In this document: piece after piece, positions 55,221 through 61,049 of the stretch
How positions within the stretch are numbered: position 1 is the stretch's first letter
How the letters are laid out: every line of letters begins with the position of its first letter
Assembly (NCBI GenBank): GCA_964471825.1
Contig: CAYYKD010000017.1
Location: 6,176-70,175 of the forward strand
Source: CAYYKD01 sp964471825
GTDB lineage: Bacteria > Spirochaetota > GWE2-31-10 > CAYYKD01
Reading direction: 5' to 3'
Length of the DNA stretch: 64,000 nt
Program-made: the position numbers and the translations under genes
Notes under the pieces: generated by a model
Database searches by the model: none
What the model was told of the DNA's origin: nothing
Seen by the model: the letters and a program-made list of their open reading frames with translations, nothing else

Positions 55221-55253
55221 AAAAAAATTACCCGAATCGTTTAAGAATCGGGT
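55221..55253 (-). terminator. terminator of the Phd remnant
   Basis: ACCCGA (55230-55235) and TCGGGT (55248-55253), with TTTTTTT on the minus strand (complement of 55221-55227). Loop sequence equals that at 54368-54379. Confidence 0.7.
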
Positions 55254-55461
55254 GATTGTTTAACATAATTGTCATAGTGTATATTCTATAGCTGTGCCTT
55301 ATTGATTGGCGACAAGGCGGAAACCAAAAGAAGGTTAACGAATTTATAATTACAACCCTATTTTTATCACCGACAACATAAAGAGGATCATGACTACTAC
55401 TAACTTCATCCAAGAAATAAGAAAGTCTTTTTTCTAACTCTGTCACAGTTGCAGTTTGCAT
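55228..55461 (-). pseudogene. truncated Phd/YefM antitoxin joined to an FGE C-terminal remnant
   Basis: The first 41 codons encode a Phd/YefM N-terminus (MQTATVTELEKRLSYFLDEV) up to KNRVVIIN, then the family similarity stops. In another frame at 55299-55328 the minus strand reads FGFRLVANQ-stop, the typical end of an FGE-sulfatase domain. Thus a 3' fragment of an FGE gene has replaced the antitoxin C-terminus. The resulting 77-residue ORF ends without antitoxin motifs and no toxin gene follows. GGAGG lies before the ATG. Probably non-functional. Confidence 0.65.
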
Positions 55462-55554
55462 AAAATTCCTCCATTCTGATTTTATTTATAATCATTCATT
55501 CAAGTATTATCAAGCAAAAAATTAGTACCCTATCGTTAATATAAGCCCATAATG

Positions 55555-55701
55555 GTAGAATTATGTGAAAATGCGAGTGAGACTGAACCGGGTTATCAAA
55601 AAGCCCGGATTGCCCGAACCCGGCATAAAGTACCTCACCCCTCAAGGTTGTTTAAAAAAAACACATCCTAAAAAGCGTTCGGATTAAATCCATAATTCTA
55701 C
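55555..55701 (-). repeat. 147-bp segment bounded by 11-bp inverted repeats, holding a DUF1566 C-terminal remnant
   Basis: GTAGAATTATG (55555-55565) and CATAATTCTAC (55691-55701) are perfect inverted repeats. Inside, the minus strand at 55596-55631 reads CRVRAIRAF-stop followed by TAA, matching the VRAVRAF-stop end of the DUF1566 domain of the large protein at 61044. Nothing of the upstream domain remains. It may be a relic of a VR end or a small mobile segment. Confidence 0.5.
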
Positions 55702-55746
55702 TTACATTGAGGAGGTAAAGTTTATTTATCCCTACCGGGAAAGGGC

Positions 55747-55905
55747 TTACAACTTTTCAATATCGCTAACGCTTAATCCCGTAGCCTTAGATATAGTCTC
55801 AAACACAACCCCAAGAACTTTAAAATTTTGAGCTTTCTCAAAACTTACAGCAATGTCCTCTTTCGAATGTTGAATAAATAATGAATAATCAGCATTTTAT
55901 CTATT
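55747..55905 (-). pseudogene. C-terminal remnant of an Rpn-like nuclease gene
   Basis: The minus strand reads KAQNFKVLGVVFETISKATG then LSVSDIEKL-stop, closely similar to the last 30 residues of the intact Rpn-like protein at 59853 (ISKATGLSIQEIEKL). The nuclease domain is missing and a stop lies about 50 codons upstream. Upstream in another frame (about 55930-56035) TREQLQLNKYFYDEVVNHG resembles part of a small nucleotidyltransferase, but this is uncertain. Confidence 0.65.
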
Positions 55906-56073
55906 CTCAAATGCATCTTTGTAAATGACATATAAGTCAGAGCTAAAAAGTTTCTCTTATAATACATCCCATGATTCACTACTTCATCGTAGAAATACTT
56001 ATTCAGTTGTAATTGTTCCCGAGTCAATATCTTTACATCTACAAATATATTATTTTCATATAGTTACATTTAA

Positions 56074-56117
56074 ATTCATATCGGCGTTCACAGGATGTGT
56101 AAAACGCCGATGAAAAT
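56074..56117 (+). repeat. hairpin repeat, ATTCATATCGG family copy 1
   Basis: ATCGGCG (56080-56086) pairs with CGCCGAT (56105-56111), with an inner CACA/TGTG stem. Flanks ATTCATATCGG and CCGATGAAAATAGATAAA match copy 60904-60951. Confidence 0.7.
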
Positions 56118-56176
56118 AGATAAAAAGGTGACGGGCAAGGATGCCCTATCGCAAATTCTAATCCATCCTTGGAGGA

Positions 56177-56225
56177 TTTTCAGACAACCGTCCTGCACTG
56201 ACGACGGCAGCAGGATGGCTGAAAA
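56177..56225. repeat. 49-bp imperfect palindrome
   Basis: TTTTCAG (56177-56183) pairs with CTGAAAA (56219-56225), and CCGTCCTGC (56188-56196) with GCAGGATGG (56210-56218, one G-T). A 4-base bulge and 13-base loop remain. Confidence 0.6.
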
Positions 56226-56391
56226 GCCGTCGACTAAAAAGCTATTGACAATCATAGTGAAACAAACAAACTAAGTACCCTGTTTGCCATTCTTCGAAGT
56301 AATCCGAACGGATCGTAAATACAAGTTAAGAAGTTTTGTATATGTTTATATGAATATACAGAAAAAATCCAAATTAAAAATGTTGTTTTAT

Positions 56392-56796
56392 CTACAACTT
56401 CTCTATCTCACTTTTTGAAAGCCCGGTTGCTTGAGCGATAAGATCAATACTTACACCAAGTTTTTTGAATGCTTTTGCATCTTCAAGTTTACCCTTAAGC
56501 TCACCTCTAAGTTCACCTTGCTGAATCCCTCGGTTTATCCCTTGTTGAATTCCCTCTTCTATAAATCACTGCTTTAAACCGAATTCTTCTGCCAGATAAT
56601 TTAAATTAGTTTCTATAATATTTGTGTACATCCCCATCTCCTTCATAATATTTACTGTCTCTACGCCATGCAAAATCAGCAATATCTCCATCGTACTTTT
56701 ATCTATTTTATCATCAAATACCGTCAAAAAACTCCTGATAAAGTTAGAAAGATCTTTACCTTTACTAAAAACTATCACCGGCAGACTTAAACTCAA
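56392..56796 (-). pseudogene. Rpn-like nuclease, broken by a stop codon
   Basis: Two minus-strand segments in one frame are separated by TGA at 56566-56568: the upstream part contains DKIDKSTMEILLILHGVET and ends EEFGLKQ; the downstream part reads FIEEGIQQGINRGIQQGELR then GKLEDAKAFKKLGVSIDLIA and ends LSKSEIEKL-stop. The glycine-rich tail and C-terminus match the intact copy at 59853. The N-terminal nuclease core is missing and another stop precedes it. This copy is dead. Confidence 0.75.
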
Positions 56797-57115
56797 TACC
56801 GTTATACTTCTTAAAGTTTAAAAGAGAGCTTGGATATTTAACCGCAGATGAACACAGATAAACGCCGATTTTAGACTCCCTTTTCCCATATCTGCTTTAT
56901 TCTGCGTCCATCTACGAATAATCCTCTTAACGACTATCTAATTTCGTTACACTCCATTTCCGGCTGTATTTTCCGTTTGTATGCTATAGCTGTGACTTCT
57001 ATCTTGACTTGTAAAGAAAAGCTTGAAAATCAGTAGTAACAGTGGCAAATTCTTGAAAGAATCTTTTAACTGCTTCTTAAACATGTTGTTGCACTACATC
57101 ATACAACATTATACT
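56797..57115. other. intergenic with dispersed CGCAGAT repeat
   Basis: CCGCAGATGAACACAGATAAACG (20-base core GCAGATGAACACAGATAAAC, about 56850-56870) faces an inverted, degenerate copy (about 56905-56930, CTGCGTCCATCTACG). This pattern is known from dispersed repeats in many bacterial genomes. At 56980-57000 GCTATAGCTGTG resembles the 3' flank of the FGE remnant near 55285-55296. No gene seen. Confidence 0.45.
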
Positions 57116-57496
57116 CTAAAATGAATAAATCTTTAACTCAGACATAACTTCTGAAATCTTTCCAAAATGTTTATCCAAAGTCCAAATAGGAGCTTTGTTT
57201 TTTATTGATAAATAAGCCAAAACAGCATCCTGAAAAGGTACAGTAACTCCTAAAGTTTTTAATCTATTTAATAACCTACCAATATAAATCCAATCTGAAT
57301 TATCTATTTCTAAAAAGTAAAAGTCGTCAAGAGCCGATACGATTCTGTCAATTTCATTACTTGATCTGGCACCGTGAATGAGTTCGGCTTTAACAATACC
57401 ACAAATCGCAACATCTTCTTCAATAAAAATGTTTCTCATTCTTTCCGTTGGTGACTTCCAGAAATCAATTATGACATTAGTATCTGCCAATATCAT
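57116..57496 (-). CDS. VapC-like PIN toxin
   Basis: A 126-residue PIN-domain RNase. Acidic site residues: ILADTNVIIDFWKS (Asp 4 and 10), VKAELIHGARS (Glu about 39), PFQDAVLAYLS (Asp about 91) and IWTLDKHFGKI (Asp about 108). VapC toxins cut tRNA or rRNA. The start overlaps the antitoxin stop by 4 bases (57493-57496). The gene seems intact. Confidence 0.85.
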   Translation of the reverse strand: MILADTNVIIDFWKSPTERMRNIFIEEDVAICGIVKAELIHGARSSNEIDRIVSALDDFYFLEIDNSDWIYIGRLLNRLKTLGVTVPFQDAVLAYLSIKNKAPIWTLDKHFGKISEVMSELKIYSF

Positions 57497-57714
57497 ATTA
57501 TACTTCCCTCTCGTAATAAATTAACTGCATCACCATCAATATCAATCTTTCCGGCAAGATCAAAAAACTTATTCTTTTTATTTGAAGAAGAATTTCGATC
57601 ATTTATAGGCTGTATAGTCACTATGATCCTTTTATTTGAAATATTCAAAGGCTCATTTATCCTTATGGTCTGATTATTTATCATTTCTGCCTCAAAGATA
57701 TATGCAGTTTGCAT
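57493..57714 (-). CDS. antitoxin partner of the VapC-like toxin
   Basis: A 73-residue protein with a short N-terminal beta segment (MQTAYIFEAEMINNQTIRIN) and a hydrophobic C-terminal stretch (FFDLAGKIDIDGDAVNLLRE, about 49-68) of the kind that binds PIN toxins. The first half resembles DUF2281-type or AbrB-poor antitoxins. AGGAGG lies 5 bases before the ATG. The start ATG CAA ACT GCA matches that of the truncated Phd gene at 55461, hinting at recombination between leader regions. Confidence 0.7.
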   Translation of the reverse strand: MQTAYIFEAEMINNQTIRINEPLNISNKRIIVTIQPINDRNSSSNKKNKFFDLAGKIDIDGDAVNLLREGSII

Positions 57715-57844
57715 AAGTCCTCCTATATAAAAACAATCCTAATAGTTGATGATAGCGTTAAATAATAAATAAATCAAGTCAAATATGCCCTATTTTATGC
57801 ATAACCTTGATCTTATGAAAACGATTAATAAGAGAACCTATGTA

Positions 57845-57905
57845 ATAAAAAAAATCACCTGAACCTTTCGGCTGCCATCCGGCACTCTACTAATATCAGG
57901 TGATT
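57845..57905 (-). terminator. long-loop terminator downstream of the HRDC remnant
   Basis: AATCACCTGA (57853-57862) pairs perfectly with TCAGGTGATT (57896-57905) around a 33-base loop; on the minus strand TTTTTTTT follows (complement of 57847-57854). Its arms are a T/A version of the C/G arms at 54359 and 55230. Confidence 0.7.
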
Positions 57906-57915
57906 ATGAGTTTAT

Positions 57916-58164
57916 TTATCCCTGACGGGAAAGGATTATCTCTTGGTCACGGGACAGTATCTCTTTATAATCAACTTTGGGAAGTTTTTTTATAGAATTA
58001 TTAATTACATTCTCCCCATTTTCGTACTCAATTAAAAAATTCCAGTAATATCTTCCATTTTCATCAATGAGATGTTTATGAATATTGATTATCTTATTCT
58101 GTTTAATAAACGAATTCAGATCATCAAGTAATCCTTTGTTATGTAAGTCAATTGTAGATATATT
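57916..58164 (-). pseudogene. remnant of the HRDC-type accessory protein of diversity-generating retroelements
   Basis: Minus-strand translation gives DDLNSFIKQNKIINIHKHLI, then DENGRYYWNFLIEYENGE, then LPKVDYKEILS, after which it runs off into RDQEIILSRQG-stop. This order (LNxFLxxHxIL, a YWxFxVEY strand, KVDYKExLS) is the pattern I know from the small protein with an N-terminal 80-residue domain and C-terminal HRDC domain encoded beside DGR reverse transcriptases. The HRDC part itself is missing and a stop lies just upstream, so it is a fragment. The last 25 bases (CCTTTCCCG..AGGGATAAATAAAC) recur at 55720-55745. Confidence 0.65.
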
Positions 58165-58257
58165 TTATTGCATTCTTTGGAAATGAGGTGGATAAATCCC
58201 TCAAAATTTTAATCCCCCTGTTATTATATATATCCCTCGAGTTAACCTCTTCTCTGT

Positions 58258-58470
58258 TCAATTAAACACCAGCATCTCACTTTCTGCATAAGCATTTGGA
58301 ATAGGAAAATTCTCCATCTCCAGACCTTCAAGATGAAACTGTATTGCATCAAACATATTTTGCTCAACTTCCTCTTTAGTTCTACCACTGGCAACACAGC
58401 CAGGGAGATCCGGTGCGTAACAAGAGTAACCTGAATCAGTTTTTTCAATAACTATTAAATATCGTTTCAT
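58258..58470 (-). CDS. hicB: HicB-like antitoxin
   Basis: A 70-residue HicB protein. The partial RNase H-like fold shows MKRYLIVIEKTDSGYSCYAP then DLPGCVASGRTKEEVEQNMF and AIQFHLEGL. It neutralises HicA. I start at ATG 58470 rather than further upstream because this gives the standard N-terminus and AGG lies 10 bases upstream at the end of hicA. It lacks a C-terminal DNA-binding domain. Its partner hicA carries a stop codon, so the antitoxin may be a leftover. Confidence 0.85.
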   Translation of the reverse strand: MKRYLIVIEKTDSGYSCYAPDLPGCVASGRTKEEVEQNMFDAIQFHLEGLEMENFPIPNAYAESEMLVFN

Positions 58471-58474
58471 GTTT

Positions 58475-58669
58475 TTACCTCTTTTCAATTTGAGCTTGTT
58501 TGTAAATACTCGACAGTGTGCCGGGAGAAACATCGTCATTTAAACTATGTGGTGCTATTGTTACAAGCCCCTGCTTTATAATATGTTTAAATTGCATATG
58601 TCTTCATTTTTGTCTTGCGAGATACCAGCCTTCTTTTTCGATTATTTTAATAATCTCATTAAATTTCAT
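58475..58669 (-). pseudogene. hicA: HicA toxin gene with an internal stop
   Basis: Translation from the ATG at 58667-58669 gives MKFNEIIKIIEKEGWYLARQ-K, a TGA at 58604-58606, then RHMQFKHIIKQGLVTIAPHS and GTLSSIYKQAQIEKR. HicA normally reads RQKGSHxxFxH here, so GGA has become TGA. The catalytic His remains downstream of the stop. Without read-through no active toxin is made. hicB follows 4 bases after the stop. Confidence 0.8.
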
Positions 58670-58943
58670 ATAATGGATTTACTCCCCTCTTCACCAAACA
58701 GCTTTATAAACCCAAAATCCATATATGTATTGATGTATTTTGCACACACGATACAACTCCTATATGAGTATAATATATATTTAATTGATATTAGAGTCAA
58801 GTGGATTATTTTAGTCAATTATTTTAGTCTTGATATTTTAAATTAAGCCTACAATTACGAGAAAAAAACTGTTAATGAACTTCCTTAGCACCGATTTTTG
58901 TCGCAAATGTGGGCGAAACCCCTATCCGGTTAACTTAAATAGC
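58670..58943. other. intergenic, nothing recognised
   Basis: AT-rich sequence upstream of hicA with no identifiable gene. A hicA promoter is expected here but no convincing pair of boxes was found. Confidence 0.4.
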
Positions 58944-59026
58944 TGAATGCACTCAGGCATTCATATCGGAGCTGGCATGATCTCTTCAGCTCCGATAAAA
59001 CTTCTGATAATCCGCGGTTATCAGAA
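58944..59026. repeat. three-hairpin 3' flank of the broken DUF1566 cassette
   Basis: Three perfect stems in a row: TGAATGC/GCATTCA (58944-58950, 58957-58963), ATCGGAGCTG/CAGCTCCGAT (58965-58974, 58987-58996) and TTCTGATAA/TTATCAGAA (59002-59010, 59018-59026). The last one overlaps the stop codon. Nearly identical to 60967-61049. Confidence 0.85.
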
Positions 59027-59464
59027 AGCCCGAACAGCCCGAACCAACAAATACCCCTTATCCATGGCCACCAGAACGCCATTAAAGAACTGCAGGTGCC
59101 ACGCGGTGCCACTATCGTACTCGGACGAAGACCAATAGTTGTCATCAGCAAACACGCCAACTCCTTGTAAGTGTAAATCATTATACATCTTATTCAACTC
59201 ATCTTTAGATGGCAAAAACCAATCATTTTTATCACCATGTGTAGCATTCCTTACCACTTCCGCTGCGGGATGCTCTGTACCTGTCATAGCATTATAAGTA
59301 TTGGCATAACCTGTACCTATCGCGGTTGATGTTCCTAGTGTACTTGTATTAGTTGTTTTCCATTGATATGTCCCACTCTCATCCTCAGTCCACGCTTCAA
59401 GTTACTTCCAGCCATCTTGATCTGCATTCGGGTTAATATAAAAGATCAACCCGTCTGGGGCACC
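59021..59464 (-). pseudogene. stand-alone DUF1566 (Lcl) domain cassette, broken; second VR copy
   Basis: The minus strand encodes a DUF1566 domain closely similar to the C-terminus of the large protein at 61044: LIFYINPNADQDGWK, TAIGTGYANTYNAMTG, NDWFLPSKDELNKMY and YWSSSE...VRAVRAF. A TAA at 59402-59404 replaces the Tyr codon of GWKYLEAW, and no start or signal peptide is present upstream of 59464. Differences from the 61 kb copy are mostly synonymous in the constant part but nearly all amino-acid-changing in the last 90 bases. From the VRAVRAF codons through the 3' flank the two copies are almost identical. Confidence 0.8.
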
Positions 59465-59852
59465 TATTCAATCTATATAAACCCTATATAAATCATTTTG
59501 CAAACGGGGTGCGAATTTATTTTTTGGGTAATTTAAGAAATCATTAGTTTGTGAATTAAAGCATAAAAGAAACGCTCGAAACCGCTGTATTCGAAGACTC
59601 ATAAGGCGTTTCCGCTCGTTTCTTTTATGCTATATTAAACTGTCAACTGAATAAAGTTACCAAAAAATAAATTTCGCTTATGAACTAAATAAAGATGTAA
59701 AAATGCCTGCGGCATTTTCTCAATTATAGTTTCTTTGAAGAAACCTGAATAAGTATTATTCCGGTTTACCCATAATTTAAAATCGCACCCTGCAAACGAG
59801 AATATTAATATTTTCATTTACTATCATTCAAAAATTTATTATTATTTCCTGT
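59465..59852. other. intergenic, structured leader of the Rpn gene
   Basis: Holds the 72-bp palindrome at 59560-59631 and a small hairpin AAAATGCC/GGCATTTT (59700-59707, 59711-59718). No gene seen and no clear ribosome site before the Rpn start. Confidence 0.45.
59560..59631. repeat. 72-bp palindrome with 15-bp perfect arms
   Basis: AGCATAAAAGAAACG (59560-59574) pairs with CGTTTCTTTTATGCT (59617-59631). Inside, TCGAA and TTCGA form a second stem, so the element can fold as a branched structure. Confidence 0.75.
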
Positions 59853-60800
59853 ATGGGCAAGCACGACAAACTATACAAAAAATTATTTTCTAACCCCAAG
59901 CTCGTAGAGGAGCTTTTAACATCGTTTGTTAATGAAGACTTTGTTAAAAGCCTCGACTTCACAACACTTGAACGACTTGACAAGAGTTTTGTTACCGATG
60001 AGTTTATCGAGAAAGAGTCTGATATTTTTTACAAGATAAATTATCAAAATGAGGAGATTTATCTATTTCTACTGATTGAGTTTCAATCTACCGTAGATAA
60101 GTTTATGGCACTACGGATACTGAGGTATGAGCTTGAGTTTTATGACTTTTACATTAAATCTCAGATAGAAAAGAAACTAACCATTGATAAATTACCACCA
60201 TTATTCCCAATTCTACTTTACAATGGTAATGACACATGGACGGCGCCGATTAATATAAAAGATCTGATTAAATCCGACATACCCGCTCAATATATACCTG
60301 ATTTTTCATATTTTAAGGTGATAGAGAATACATTTTCAAAAGAACACTTGTTAAAGATCAAAAACGCATTATCTGCGGTCTTTTTCGTAGAAAATTCAAA
60401 CCCTAAAGAATTAAGAAATGAAATAGACAACTTAATCTCACTACTAGAAAAAGAGAGCCCTGAGATAATCAATATTTTTAGAAACTGGTTTAAATATCTT
60501 TTGGGTTACGGCGAGTCTGATAACATAGTAATAGAAAAACTAGATAATATAACGGAGGTAAAAAATATGTTTGCAGCAACATTAGAAACTTATGCACAAG
60601 AGCTTAGAAACGAAGGTATGGAACAGGGTATGGAAAGAGGTATCGAGAGGGGTATTAAAAAAGGCATTGAAAAAGGTAAACTTGAAGGTAAATTTGAAGG
60701 GAAGCTTGAAGATGCAAGAAACCTTAAAAAACTTGGTGTGGCAAGTGATATTATCTCAAAAGCTACAGGTCTATCGATTCAAGAGATAGAGAAGCTGTAA
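59853..60800 (+). CDS. Rpn/YhgA-like PD-(D/E)XK nuclease, intact copy
   Basis: A 315-residue protein of the Rpn (recombination-promoting nuclease, formerly transposase_31) family. The nuclease core has ESDIFYKI (about 54-61) and LFLLIEFQS (about 72-80), giving D and ExQ. FPILLYNGNDTW is the family signature (about 117-128). Residues 249-285 are a Gly-Lys-rich repeat (GMEQGMERGIERGIKKGIEK) and the tail is LGVASDIISKATGLSIQEIE. The same tail occurs in the broken copies at 55747 and 56392. It is the only plus-strand gene in the island. Its AT-rich leader holds a 72-bp palindrome. Confidence 0.85.
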   Translation: MGKHDKLYKKLFSNPKLVEELLTSFVNEDFVKSLDFTTLERLDKSFVTDEFIEKESDIFYKINYQNEEIYLFLLIEFQSTVDKFMALRILRYELEFYDFYIKSQIEKKLTIDKLPPLFPILLYNGNDTWTAPINIKDLIKSDIPAQYIPDFSYFKVIENTFSKEHLLKIKNALSAVFFVENSNPKELRNEIDNLISLLEKESPEIINIFRNWFKYLLGYGESDNIVIEKLDNITEVKNMFAATLETYAQELRNEGMEQGMERGIERGIKKGIEKGKLEGKFEGKLEDARNLKKLGVASDIISKATGLSIQEIEKL

Positions 60801-60849
60801 AAAGAGTCTAAAGTCACGAGTCGAAAGTTGAAAGTCGGATATTGTCATT

Positions 60850-60880
60850 TAAAAAAAACACCCCCGCTTACGCGGGGTAG
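60850..60880 (-). terminator. terminator of the large DGR-type protein gene
   Basis: On the minus strand CCCCGCGTAAGCGGGG forms a 6-7 bp GC stem followed by TG and TTTTTTTT (complement of 60851-60858). It lies about 165 bases after the stop codon at 61044, beyond the hairpin repeats, so these are transcribed. Confidence 0.8.
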
Positions 60881-60903
60881 AAAATAGTTCATTGCAAGGA
60901 TGC

Positions 60904-61049
60904 ATTCATATCGGCTATCACACGATGTGTAAAAAGCCGATGAAAATAGATAAATAGGTAAATAGCTGAATGCACGGAGGCATTCATATCGGAGCTGGCA
61001 TGATCTCTTCAGCTCCGATAAAACTTCTGATAATCCGCGGTTATCAGAA
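60904..61049. repeat. four-hairpin array downstream of and overlapping the VR stop codon
   Basis: In order: ATCGGCT/AGCCGAT (60910-60916, 60935-60941; family copy with inner CACA/TGTG), TGAATGC/GCATTCA (60967-60973, 60980-60986), ATCGGAGCTG/CAGCTCCGAT (60988-60997, 61010-61019) and TTCTGATAA/TTATCAGAA (61025-61033, 61041-61049). The last three match 58944-59026 almost base for base. Confidence 0.85.

Larger units (their letters stand above)
55906..56391. other. hairpin-rich intergenic stretch
   Basis: No intact gene. It contains two structured repeats listed separately (56074-56117, 56177-56225). GGGCAAGGATGCCC at about 56133-56146 and ATCCTTGGAGGAT near 56165 could form further small stems. 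Confidence 0.5.

Noticed and set aside
55845..56027. Small minus-strand reading frame with TREQLQLNKYFYDEVVNHG
   Set aside because: It might be part of a nucleotidyltransferase-type antitoxin, but the similarity is short, there is no catalytic GSxARG motif and the frame joins unrelated sequence; not called as a gene.
56566..58606. TGA recoding (selenocysteine or a UGA-sense code) in the Rpn and hicA genes
   Set aside because: TGA serves as a normal stop elsewhere in the window, for example in the antitoxin/toxin overlaps and the VR genes, and the affected codons correspond to Gly or an unconserved position. Simple nonsense mutations explain them. The broken DUF1566 cassette carries TAA instead.
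53640..60800. Integron gene-cassette array (same-strand toxin-antitoxin cassettes with hairpins)
   Set aside because: No integrase gene is in the window and I could not find paired RYYYAAC and GTTRRRY core sites around the hairpins. Single matches such as GTTGAGC near 54390 lack a partner. The hairpins carry T-runs and fit terminators better.
60904..61049. CRISPR array
   Set aside because: The repeated units are hairpins of different sequence and spacing; there is no regular repeat-spacer pattern.
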